NCBI GenBank assembly: GCA_910576895.1
Contig: CAJTJZ010000019.1
Coordinates: forward strand, 15,809-60,820
Source of the DNA: an uncultured Lachnospiraceae bacterium
GTDB taxonomy: Bacteria; Bacillota; Clostridia; Lachnospirales; Lachnospiraceae
Reading direction: 5' to 3'
DNA: 45,012 nt
Made by a program: the position numbers and the translations under genes. The notes under the pieces were generated by a model. That model saw only the letters and a list, made by a program, of their open reading frames with translations, did no database searches and had not been told where the DNA came from. Below are positions 25,935 through 33,754 of this stretch, piece by piece. The stretch's first letter is position 1. Each line of letters opens with the position of its first letter.

Positions 25935-27674
25935 GTGGAAAAAAAATTAATGTTAGGAAATGAAGCGATTGCAAGAGGTGCTTATGAAGCAGGTGTCAAA
26001 GTTTCTGCTGCTTATCCGGGTACACCAAGTACAGAAATCAGTGAATATATTGCAGGATATGATGAAATTTATGCAGAATGGTCACCAAATGAAAAAGTCG
26101 CAACAGAAGTGGCAATTGGAGCAAGTATTAGTGGTGTCAGAGCAATGGCATCTATGAAACACGTTGGTGTTAATGTGGCAAGTGATCCTTTATATACCGT
26201 TTCTTATAGTGGAGTAGGTGGTGGTCTTGTTTTAGTAGCAGCCGATGATCCGGGATTATATAGCTCTCAAAATGAACAAGATACAAGATGTGTAGCACGT
26301 GCAGCACAAGTACCTGTATTAGAACCTTCGGATAGTCAGGAAGCAAAGGATTTTGTAAAACTGGCATATAAATTAAGTGAAGAATATGATACACCAATCA
26401 TTCTTAGAACAACAACACGATTAGCACATTCTCAAGGCAGCGTAACACTAGAAGAAAGAGAACAGATAGAGGATAAAGTATATGAAAGAAATGCTGGTAA
26501 ATATGTGATGATGCCAGCAAATGCAATTAAACGCCATCTTTATGTAGAACAGAGAATGAAAAAAATGGCAGAAGACGGGAATCACTTTGCGATTAATAAA
26601 GCGGAATATAAAGATACTTCGATTGGATTTATTACAAGTGGGATTCCTTATCAGTATGTAAAAGAAGCTTGTCCAAATGCTTCTGTATTAAAACTTGGTA
26701 TGGTCTATCCACTTCCAAGAAAATTAATTGAGGAGTTTGCTTCAAGAGTAGAAACTCTCTATGTTTTTGAGGAATTAGAGCCAGTAATAGAAGAACAAGT
26801 AAAATCTTGGGGAATAAAAGTAATAGGAAAAGAACTTTTTACAGTTCAGGGCGAATATTCTGCGAATATGATTAGGGAAAGAATATTAAAAGAAACGGTG
26901 ATGGAAAGAAAACCTGTAGAAGTTCCAGCAAGACCACCGATTTTATGTCCGGGTTGTCCGCATCGAAGTGTTTTTTCTGTATTAAATAAATTAGGGATTC
27001 ATGCGGCTGGTGATATCGGTTGTTATACTTTAGGAGCTGTTGCACCATTAAATGTAATTGATACTACGATTTGTATGGGTGCAAGTATTTCTACACTACA
27101 TGGAATGGAAAAAGGAAAAGGAAAAGAGTATATTAAAAATTGGGTTGCTGTGATTGGAGATTCTACTTTTATGCATACAGGGGTAAACTCTCTTATGAAT
27201 ATGGTATATAATCAGGCAACAGGAACAGTGATTATTTTAGATAATTCAACAACTGGTATGACAGGACATCAAGATCATGCAGCAACAGGAAAAACATTAA
27301 AAGGAGAAATTGTTCCAGCAATTAATATTTATAAATTATGTCAGGCAATGGGAATTGAACATATTATTGAAGTAAATGCATTTGATATAAAAGAATTGGA
27401 AAGAATTATCAAGGAAGAAGTAGAACGAGACAGTATTTCTGTTATTATTACGAAATCACCTTGTGTTTTATTAAAGGGAAATGTATTTCCATATAAATGT
27501 AAGGTAGAAAAAGATCGTTGTAAGAAATGTGGTATGTGTTTAAAACCGGGTTGTCCTGCACTTACAAAGAAAGAAGATGGGACAATTGCAATTGATGCAA
27601 CGATGTGTAATGGCTGTGGACTTTGTGAGCAGTTATGTAAATTTGATGCAATTGTAAAAGAGTCTGTAAAATAA
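25935..27674 (+). CDS. iorA: Indolepyruvate:ferredoxin oxidoreductase, alpha subunit
   Basis: A 579-residue thiamine-diphosphate enzyme subunit. The N-terminal half has the family opening LMLGNEAIARGAYEAGV and AAYPGTPSTEI. The C-terminal catalytic half has ILCPGCPHRS and the ThDP/Mg motif region GDSTFMHTGVNS...NSTTGMTGHQDH. The last 60 residues carry two [4Fe-4S] cluster motifs (CKKCGMCLKPGCP and CNGCGLCEQLCK). With IorB it converts aryl pyruvates from tryptophan, phenylalanine or tyrosine transamination to arylacetyl-CoA, reducing ferredoxin. GTG 25935 is used here because the resulting start MEKKLMLGNEA fits the family; an ATG at 25950 is possible but would trim it. Confidence 0.95.
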   Translation: MEKKLMLGNEAIARGAYEAGVKVSAAYPGTPSTEISEYIAGYDEIYAEWSPNEKVATEVAIGASISGVRAMASMKHVGVNVASDPLYTVSYSGVGGGLVLVAADDPGLYSSQNEQDTRCVARAAQVPVLEPSDSQEAKDFVKLAYKLSEEYDTPIILRTTTRLAHSQGSVTLEEREQIEDKVYERNAGKYVMMPANAIKRHLYVEQRMKKMAEDGNHFAINKAEYKDTSIGFITSGIPYQYVKEACPNASVLKLGMVYPLPRKLIEEFASRVETLYVFEELEPVIEEQVKSWGIKVIGKELFTVQGEYSANMIRERILKETVMERKPVEVPARPPILCPGCPHRSVFSVLNKLGIHAAGDIGCYTLGAVAPLNVIDTTICMGASISTLHGMEKGKGKEYIKNWVAVIGDSTFMHTGVNSLMNMVYNQATGTVIILDNSTTGMTGHQDHAATGKTLKGEIVPAINIYKLCQAMGIEHIIEVNAFDIKELERIIKEEVERDSISVIITKSPCVLLKGNVFPYKCKVEKDRCKKCGMCLKPGCPALTKKEDGTIAIDATMCNGCGLCEQLCKFDAIVKESVK

Positions 27675-27714
27675 GAATAAAATTTTAATAAGATAAATTT
27701 ATTTGGAGGAAACT

Positions 27715-28281
27715 ATGACAAGAAATATTATGATTGTAGGTGTAGGCGGGCAAGGAACACTTTTGACTAGCCGCATTCTAGGTGGAATTATGTTAGATGC
27801 TGGATATGATGTAAAATTATCAGAAGTACATGGTATGGCACAGCGTGGCGGAAGTGTTGTAACCTTTGTACGCTATGGAGAAGAAGTAGCAGAGCCAATT
27901 GTAGAAGAAGGACAGGCAGATGTTTTAATTGCTTTTGAAACATTAGAAGCACTGCGTTATGCACATTTTTTAAAAAAAGATGGTGTTTTAATTGTAAATG
28001 AGCAAAGAATTGATCCTATTACGGTAGTGACAGGACTTGCAAATTATCCAGAACATATTATAGAAGATTTGGAAAAAGAATATACTGTCTATAAAATGGA
28101 TGCAATGGAAGAAGCCAAAAAAATAGGCAATGCAAAAGTTTTTAATATTATTATCCTTGGAATGGCAGCAAAACATATGGATTTTTCAAAAGAAGCATGG
28201 TTAAAGATCATTGAAAAAACAGTTCCGAAAAAAACAGTAGAAATAAATAGCAAAGCATTTTTAATTGGTTATGAGCAGTAA
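27715..28281 (+). CDS. iorB: Indolepyruvate:ferredoxin oxidoreductase, beta subunit
   Basis: A 188-residue gamma-type POR subunit. Typical blocks are MIVGVGGQGTLLTSRILG, SEVHGMAQRGGSV, DVLIAFETLEALRY and FNIIILGMAAK. It forms the heteromeric complex with IorA, encoded 40 bases upstream. The ATG at 27715 is 5 bases after TTGGAGGAA; an in-frame TTG inside that ribosome-binding site is not the start. The arrangement iorA, iorB and then an ACT protein is common in Clostridia. Confidence 0.94.
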   Translation: MTRNIMIVGVGGQGTLLTSRILGGIMLDAGYDVKLSEVHGMAQRGGSVVTFVRYGEEVAEPIVEEGQADVLIAFETLEALRYAHFLKKDGVLIVNEQRIDPITVVTGLANYPEHIIEDLEKEYTVYKMDAMEEAKKIGNAKVFNIIILGMAAKHMDFSKEAWLKIIEKTVPKKTVEINSKAFLIGYEQ

Positions 28282-28296
28282 GTGGAGGTGAATCCT

Positions 28297-28731
28297 ATGT
28301 TTATTAAACAATTATCTGTATTTATTGAAAATAGAGAGGGTCGTCTTGGAGAGGTTTTAGATGTTCTAAAAGAAGAACAAGTTAGCATTATTTCCTTAAG
28401 TCTTGCCGATACAAGTGAATATGGTCTGCTTCGGATGATTACATCAGCACCAGAAAAGGGACAAGCAGCATTAAAGAAAAGAGGATTTTCTGCTATGCTG
28501 ACACCTGTATTAGCAGTATGTCTTTCTCATCAAGTGGGAAAATTGCAAGAAATATTAAATGTTGTTTGTAAAGCGGGACTTAATATAGAATATATGTATG
28601 CCCTGTCAAATAAGGAGGATGCAGCATCTATTATTTGTAAAATATCAAATGGAGAACAGGCAGCAGAGCTTTTAAAAAACAATGAAGTAAAATTATATAG
28701 TCAAGAGGATATTTTGCAAATATTTTGTTAA
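28297..28731 (+). CDS. Tandem ACT-domain protein of the iorAB operon
   Basis: A 144-residue protein made of two ACT domains (about residues 1-68 and 70-144). The first begins FIKQLSVFIENREGRLGEVLD and the second CLSHQVGKLQEILNVVCKAGLNIEY. ACT pairs bind amino acids, so it may sense the aromatic amino acids whose oxoacids feed IorAB (inference). No DNA-binding domain is present. The ATG at 28297 lies 5 bases after GGAGGTGA, and this site begins only a few bases after the iorB stop codon. Upstream in-frame GTG codons are part of the ribosome-binding site. Confidence 0.85.
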   Translation: MFIKQLSVFIENREGRLGEVLDVLKEEQVSIISLSLADTSEYGLLRMITSAPEKGQAALKKRGFSAMLTPVLAVCLSHQVGKLQEILNVVCKAGLNIEYMYALSNKEDAASIICKISNGEQAAELLKNNEVKLYSQEDILQIFC

Positions 28732-28806
28732 TTTTTAAGTGCATAAAAAAGGAAAGAAAATTATAAGTTTTTTAGAAATTTATATGGAATAGGAGTGTTA
28801 TTTATT

Positions 28807-29613
28807 ATGATAATAGATTTTCATACACATATTTTTCCTGAGAAAATTGCAGTAAGAACAATTGAAAAACTAGAAAAAATTGCAAATGTAAAAGCCTTTA
28901 CCGATGGAAGGGAAAAAAGTTTACTAACATCTATGAAACAGGCAGGTGTTGATATTTCTGTTGTTCTTCCGGTTGTTACAAAACCAGAGCAATTTTCTAC
29001 TATCAATGAATTTGCGGCTAGATTAAATGAAAAATATGAAGGGAAAAAAACACGTCTTATTTCTTTTGGAGGGATTCATCCAGATGCCCTAGATTATAAA
29101 AAGGAATTGCGTATGATTAAGAAACTGGGGCTAAAGGGTATTAAACTTCACCCAGATTATCAAAATACTTACTTTGATGATATTAAATATATGAGAATTT
29201 TAGATTATGCATCAGAGCTTGGCTTAATCAGTGTAATTCATGCTGGTGTTGATATTGGATTTCCAAAAAATATTCATTGTAATATAGGGCATATTCAAAA
29301 AGTAATCAAAGAGGTAGCACCAGAAAAAATGATACTTGCTCACTATGGTGGTTTTGGTCTTTGGGATGAAGTAGAAGAACAATTAATAGAAGAAAATGTT
29401 TATCTTGATACAGCCTATATCTTTGGATTTATAAAAGAGGAAACATTTTTAAGGATTCTTGAAAAGCATGGCAGGGATCGTATTTTATTTGCTACCGATA
29501 GTCCTTGGAGTGGGCAAAAGGAATCCATTGCATATTTGCAGAAACAAAAGATAGAAAAAGAAACTCTTGATAAAATATTAGGACAAAATGCAGAAAAATT
29601 ATTGTTTTCATAA
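28807..29613 (+). CDS. Amidohydrolase-family metal-dependent hydrolase (COG2159 type)
   Basis: A 268-residue TIM-barrel protein with the metal ligand motif DFHTHIFP at the N-terminus, GIKLHPDYQ, VIHAG, ILAHYGGFGLWDEVEEQL and the terminal catalytic Asp in LFATDSPW. These are the marks of the amidohydrolase-2 (ACMSD-like) group, which includes hydrolases and decarboxylases of aromatic and other carboxylic acids. The substrate cannot be read from sequence. Its position in the IorAB-PaaK cluster hints at handling an aromatic derivative. The ATG at 28807 is 11 bases after AGGAG; GTG 28795 overlaps that site. Confidence 0.82.
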   Translation: MIIDFHTHIFPEKIAVRTIEKLEKIANVKAFTDGREKSLLTSMKQAGVDISVVLPVVTKPEQFSTINEFAARLNEKYEGKKTRLISFGGIHPDALDYKKELRMIKKLGLKGIKLHPDYQNTYFDDIKYMRILDYASELGLISVIHAGVDIGFPKNIHCNIGHIQKVIKEVAPEKMILAHYGGFGLWDEVEEQLIEENVYLDTAYIFGFIKEETFLRILEKHGRDRILFATDSPWSGQKESIAYLQKQKIEKETLDKILGQNAEKLLFS

Positions 29614-29645
29614 TTTTTTCTTGTCCTATTAAGACTAAATTTGCG

Positions 29646-29659
29646 ACTCAAATTTGAGT
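29646..29659 (+). promoter_or_regulatory. Perfect 14-bp palindrome before the symporter gene
   Basis: ACTCAAATTTGAGT is a perfect palindrome ending 3 bases before the GGAGG site of the symporter gene. It could be an operator or a small RNA stem that reduces symporter translation. No promoter is evident here, so the symporter is probably transcribed from upstream. Confidence 0.35.
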
Positions 29660-29672
29660 TTTGGAGGATAAA

Positions 29673-31220
29673 ATGGCAATAAAAATTATATTTTTAATTT
29701 TATTTTTTGCGGTTATGATTTGCGTGGGATTATATTCCAGAAAACATGCAACAAATGTAAATGACTTTGTATTAGGTGGCAGAAGTGTAGGTCCATGGCT
29801 AACGGCATTCGCCTATGGAACATCTTATTTTTCTGCTGTTGTTTTTGTAGGTTATGCAGGGCAGTTTGGTTATAAATATGGACTGGCATCTACTTGGATT
29901 GGAATTGGCAATGCATTGCTTGGTTCACTTTTAGCATGGACGGTACTAGGAAGGCGTACTCGTATTATGAGTAATCATTTATCAGCAGCAACCATGCCAG
30001 ATTTTTTTGGAAAGCGTTATAAAAGTAATGCACTTCGAATAGCGGCTTCTGCCATTTCTTTTCTATTTTTAATTCCTTATACAGCTTCTGTTTATAATGG
30101 TCTTTCTCGCCTCTTTGGTATGGCGTTTGATATTCCTTATGAAGTCTGTGTAATTGTTATGGCATTACTGACTTGTGTCTATGTTATTCTTGGCGGTTAT
30201 ATGGCAACAGCTATGAATGATTTTATTCAAGGGCTTGTTATGTTATTTGGTATTGTAGCTGTTATTTTTGCTGTATTAAATGGACAAGGTGGTTTTTTAA
30301 ATGCAATCCATTCCTTAGCAGAATTTGAAAGTGATGTTGTTCCTACGATAGGACAAAAAGGGGCATTTACTTCCTTTTTTGGACCAGATCCAGCAAATCT
30401 TCTTGGCGTTATTATACTGACTTCTCTTGGAACTTGGGGTTTGCCGCAGATGATTCATAAATTTTATGCAATTAAAGATGAAAAATCGATTCAATCAGGT
30501 ACGATTATTTCTACTTTTTTTGCTATTGTTGTTTCCGGAGGCTGTTATTTCTTAGGTGGTTTTGGAAGACTATTTGATACACCAGCAATTTATAAAGAAG
30601 ATGGCAGTATTATTTATGATGCTATTATTCCATCGATGCTTTCTACACTGCCAGATCTTTTAGTGGGCATTGTAATTGTTTTGGTTTTATCAGCATCAAT
30701 GTCAACCCTATCATCGCTTGTATTGACTTCAAGTTCTACCTTGACATTAGATTTTTTAAAAGATAATTTTATTAAAAATATGAGTGAAAAGAAACAACTT
30801 CTTTATATGAGAATTTTACTGGTATTTTTTATTGTATGCTCTGTTGTTTTAGCATTATTTCCGCCGAAATCAATTGCAGGTTTTATTGCACAACTGATGG
30901 GAATTTCATGGGGAGCATTAGCGGGAGCATTTCTTGCACCATTTCTTTATGGACTTTATTGGAAAGGTGTTACAAAAGCAGCGGTTTGGGCAAGTTTTAT
31001 CTGTGGTATCGGCCTTACGGTATCTAATCTGTTTTTATCCTATATTGCATCCCCAATTAATGCAGGTGCAATTGCTATGATACTTGGACTTATTATTGTT
31101 CCAGTGGTAAGTCTTTTTACACCAAAGATGGAGAAAAAAGAAGTGGAAAAGATTTTTGCGTGTTTAGAAGAACAAGTGGTGGTGGATAAAAAGATAGCAT
31201 TGCCAAGGGAAAAAAATTAA
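29673..31220 (+). CDS. Sodium:solute symporter (SSS family)
   Basis: A 515-residue integral membrane protein with about 13 helices. The SSS core is seen in NDFVLGGRSVGPWLTAFAYG followed by TSYFSAVVFVGYAGQFGYKYG, the GGYMATAMNDFIQG sodium-site region and LVLSASMSTLSSLVLTSSS. SSS proteins move sugars, amino acids, pantothenate, acetate or aromatic acids with Na+. Being last in the aromatic oxoacid operon suggests an aryl carboxylate or aromatic substrate, but this is inference. The ATG at 29673 is 5 bases after GGAGG. A terminator follows. Confidence 0.88.
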   Translation: MAIKIIFLILFFAVMICVGLYSRKHATNVNDFVLGGRSVGPWLTAFAYGTSYFSAVVFVGYAGQFGYKYGLASTWIGIGNALLGSLLAWTVLGRRTRIMSNHLSAATMPDFFGKRYKSNALRIAASAISFLFLIPYTASVYNGLSRLFGMAFDIPYEVCVIVMALLTCVYVILGGYMATAMNDFIQGLVMLFGIVAVIFAVLNGQGGFLNAIHSLAEFESDVVPTIGQKGAFTSFFGPDPANLLGVIILTSLGTWGLPQMIHKFYAIKDEKSIQSGTIISTFFAIVVSGGCYFLGGFGRLFDTPAIYKEDGSIIYDAIIPSMLSTLPDLLVGIVIVLVLSASMSTLSSLVLTSSSTLTLDFLKDNFIKNMSEKKQLLYMRILLVFFIVCSVVLALFPPKSIAGFIAQLMGISWGALAGAFLAPFLYGLYWKGVTKAAVWASFICGIGLTVSNLFLSYIASPINAGAIAMILGLIIVPVVSLFTPKMEKKEVEKIFACLEEQVVVDKKIALPREKN

Positions 31221-31261
31221 GGAAGTAAATATGAAGTAGCAGTATTGATTATGGTAGAATT

Positions 31262-31300
31262 AAAAAAATAGGTAAGGTATATAATACCTTCCTATTTTTT
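31262..31300. terminator. Bidirectional terminator between convergent genes
   Basis: TAGG plus AAGGTAT (31269-31280, one bulged T) pairs with ATACCTTCCTA (31284-31294). The stem is flanked by seven A residues on the left and six T on the right, so it can stop both the symporter transcript and the opposing lipoprotein transcript. Confidence 0.85.
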
Positions 31301-31337
31301 AAGGTTTTTTGAAATTTTAAATAAACTGTCTTATTAA

Positions 31338-32000
31338 TTAATTCGGAAGAATTTTTTCTAAGTCTTTCCATAATAAATAATCTAACATCGACTCTTGATC
31401 TTCTAAAAACTGAAAGTTAGAAACAATATATAGGTTATCTATAAGTTCATATTCTATCTTTAGTATAGATTTATCTTGAAATCTATGATAACTGCAATCT
31501 TCAAATATTGTACATGCAGAAGGATCATGACTTAAAATTTCTTCTTTACGCATTCCTATGATAGTTTCATTAAAAAAATCTTTATCAGGTAAAGTAGAAA
31601 CAAGAAAGCCATCAATGACGGAAGTAATATTATCATTTATTTCATATAATAAGAACAAATATTTATCATACTTTATACGAGCAATGGAATAATATACTCC
31701 ATGATTGTACCTAAGAACTCCAACGAGCTTTTTTGAAATTAACATATCAATATCGTATATTTTTGATAGAGTCATTTGTTCCCAATAAGGTAAATTTAAC
31801 TGCATTACTAAATCAGATAATTTTTGTTCTTTTAAATCATCTATATCTACTTTATTATTATATAATAAAGGCATTTCTTGAAAGTCTTGTTCATTTAATA
31901 TTTCTATATTTAAATTATCATAATTCTTCTGTTTTATTCCTTTATTACAACTGCATAGAAAAAAGAATAAAAGTGTTATTACTATAGCTATTTTTTTCAT
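31338..32000 (-). CDS. Predicted lipoprotein of unknown function
   Basis: A 220-residue protein with a lipoprotein signal: MKK, a hydrophobic stretch, then FLCSC with Cys18 as the likely lipid-modified residue. The rest is soluble, rich in D, E, I and Y, with no motif I recognise. The start codon has no purine-rich ribosome-binding site (the bases before it read ATATCCTTTCTGAATTTAT), and its base composition is even more AT-rich than its neighbours. With the broken gene next to it, this suggests a recently acquired or decaying patch. It stands alone between two operons. Confidence 0.65.
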   Translation of the reverse strand: MKKIAIVITLLFFFLCSCNKGIKQKNYDNLNIEILNEQDFQEMPLLYNNKVDIDDLKEQKLSDLVMQLNLPYWEQMTLSKIYDIDMLISKKLVGVLRYNHGVYYSIARIKYDKYLFLLYEINDNITSVIDGFLVSTLPDKDFFNETIIGMRKEEILSHDPSACTIFEDCSYHRFQDKSILKIEYELIDNLYIVSNFQFLEDQESMLDYLLWKDLEKILPN

Positions 32001-32104
32001 ATAAATTCAGAAAGGATATATATAGTTTTAAATGTATAAAGAAATTGCATTAAACTATTTAATTCCTATTTTTTAGTAAGTATATATTATACAACAGTTT
32101 CAAT

Positions 32105-32311
32105 TTATCGTCGTCCTTTTTCTTCTACAAATTCATTAGAACAATCTCCATATAGGTCATGAAAATGTATTACAAACTTTTCAAGAACTAATTGCATATC
32201 TAATTGTCCATTTTTAATGAATTGTTTTTCTTTTTGTATATCTTCATCCATAATTTGACAAACTCTGGAAACAAGAAATGGATAACAGGATGTATAATGA
32301 ATGGAATAATA
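32105..32311 (-). pseudogene. Remnant of an AAA-ATPase-like / PD-(D/E)XK nuclease protein
   Basis: On the minus strand a 68-codon frame bounded by stops encodes first YTSCYPFLVSRVCQIMDEDI and then KNGQLDMQLVLEKFVIHFHD, ending GDCSNEFVEEKGRR and a stop. From memory, these two blocks belong to different parts of the large Clostridia/Bacteroidetes proteins with an AAA-ATPase-like domain (PF09820) and a C-terminal DUF1703 nuclease domain; in intact proteins they are separated by about 150 residues, and the sequence goes on after GRR. So this looks like a gene with both ends and an internal part lost. The rest of the 32001-32449 gap holds only a terminator. Confidence 0.65.
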
Positions 32312-32384
32312 TTATTTATTGTAGCATAATACAAATAAAATAACAACAGGGATTGCAGATTTTAAACAAATCCATTATGATAAA

Positions 32385-32416
32385 GAAAACAGATGAGGAT
32401 ACTCTCATCTGTTTTC
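32385..32416 (-). terminator. Terminator of the aspartate-family operon
   Basis: A perfect 13-bp stem, GAAAACAGATGAG (32385-32397) and CTCATCTGTTTTC (32404-32416), with a 6-base loop lies 34 bases past the aspartate kinase stop codon on the minus strand. The following T-rich stretch on that strand is short and interrupted. Confidence 0.75.
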
Positions 32417-32449
32417 TATTTCTATCTTATATAAAATATTTTTTCTAAA

Positions 32450-33661
32450 CTATTCAGCCAAACTAAATGCTTCATGAATTGCATTCATAGCACGTTCTAC
32501 TTGAGTTTCATCAATTAAAACAGTAACACGAATTTCAGAGGTAGAGATTTGTTTAATATTGACTCCTACATCATAAAGAGCTTCAAACATTTTTGCAGCA
32601 ACACCAGCATTTGACATCATACCTGCTCCGACAATAGAAACTTTTGCTACATTCTTTTCAATATCCACTTTTTGACATTTTAGACTTGTTGCTCGATGGC
32701 GTTCAATTGTAGCAACGGCTTCTTCTAAGGAATCTTTTGCCACAGTAAAGCTAATATCTTTTGTTCCATCACGTCCAACAGACTGTAAAATAATATCAAC
32801 ATTAATATTATGATTTGCAAGATGATGAAATAATTTAAAAGCCACACCCGGCTGATCTTCTAATCCAATGACTGCAATTCTTGCTGTATTTTTATCACAA
32901 GCTACTCCGCTTACAAGCATTTTTTCCATTTTAACTTCCTCCTTAACAACAGTACCTTCCGTTGTATTTAAACTAGAACGTACAACAAGCTGTACGCCAT
33001 ATTTTTTTGCCATCTCTACAGAACGATTATGAAGAACTCCAGCACCAAGGCTTGCAAGTTCCAGCATTTCATCATAAGTAATTTCAGGTAGTTTTCTGGC
33101 AGATGGGACAATCCTAGGATCGGCTGTAAATACACCATCAACATCTGTATAAATTTCACATTTATCAGCATGAAGTGCAGCAGCAAGTGCTACGGCTGTT
33201 GTATCAGAGCCTCCTCTGCCAAGCGTTGTATAATCATCATATTTATTAATGCCCTGAAAGCCAGTAATAACAACTATTTTCCGATTAGCAAGTTCATTTT
33301 TGATACGTTCTGTATCAATTCTTTTTAATCTTGCATTTCCATAAACAGTGGATGTATGCATAGCTACCTGAAAAGCATTTAAAGAGATAGCAGGAACGCC
33401 AAGAGAATCCATAGCAAGTGCCATCAATGCTACTGATGTTTGTTCTCCTGTAGTTAAAAGCATATCTAGTTCTCGTCTTGATGCTTTTGGATTGATTTCT
33501 ACTGCCATATCAAGTAAAACATCGGTTTGCTTTCCCATAGCAGATAATACAACAACAACTTCGTTGCCAGCTTTATAATCTTCAATACATCTTCTGGCAA
33601 CATTAAAAATTCTTTCCTTGTCGGCTACTGAAGTACCGCCAAACTTCTTTACTATAAGCAT
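32450..33661 (-). CDS. lysC: Aspartate kinase
   Basis: A 403-residue monofunctional aspartokinase. The kinase domain has VKKFGGTSVADKERI, TTGEQTSVALMA, TGFQGINKYDDYTTLGRGGSDTTAVALAAAL and YTDVDGVFTADPR. The C-terminal third holds the paired ACT domains with GLEDQPGVAFKLF, HNINVDIILQSVG and VSIVGAGMMSNAGVAAKMFE. It makes aspartyl phosphate, the first step to threonine, methionine and lysine. A clear AGGAGG precedes the ATG. It is the last gene of a four-gene minus-strand operon. The ACT pair implies feedback control by an end product; which one cannot be read. Confidence 0.95.
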   Translation of the reverse strand: MLIVKKFGGTSVADKERIFNVARRCIEDYKAGNEVVVVLSAMGKQTDVLLDMAVEINPKASRRELDMLLTTGEQTSVALMALAMDSLGVPAISLNAFQVAMHTSTVYGNARLKRIDTERIKNELANRKIVVITGFQGINKYDDYTTLGRGGSDTTAVALAAALHADKCEIYTDVDGVFTADPRIVPSARKLPEITYDEMLELASLGAGVLHNRSVEMAKKYGVQLVVRSSLNTTEGTVVKEEVKMEKMLVSGVACDKNTARIAVIGLEDQPGVAFKLFHHLANHNINVDIILQSVGRDGTKDISFTVAKDSLEEAVATIERHRATSLKCQKVDIEKNVAKVSIVGAGMMSNAGVAAKMFEALYDVGVNIKQISTSEIRVTVLIDETQVERAMNAIHEAFSLAE

Positions 33662-33704
33662 AGCTGCCTCCTAAATTTTATGGTCTTTTACCAAATTTTT
33701 TATT

Positions 33705-33741
33705 TATACTAGCGGTCGAAAAAACGAATCGCTTAGTATAA
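33705..33741 (+). repeat. Dispersed hairpin element, copy 2
   Basis: TATACTAGCG (33705-33714) pairs with CGCTTAGTATA (33730-33740, one bulge); an inner TCG/CGA pair surrounds an A run. It is the same length as the element at 44945-44981 and identical at about 29 of 37 positions. It lies between the ApgM-family gene and lysC, so it may reduce read-through into lysC or act as a mobile repeat. Confidence 0.6.
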
Positions 33742-33754
33742 TTAGGAAATTAAA

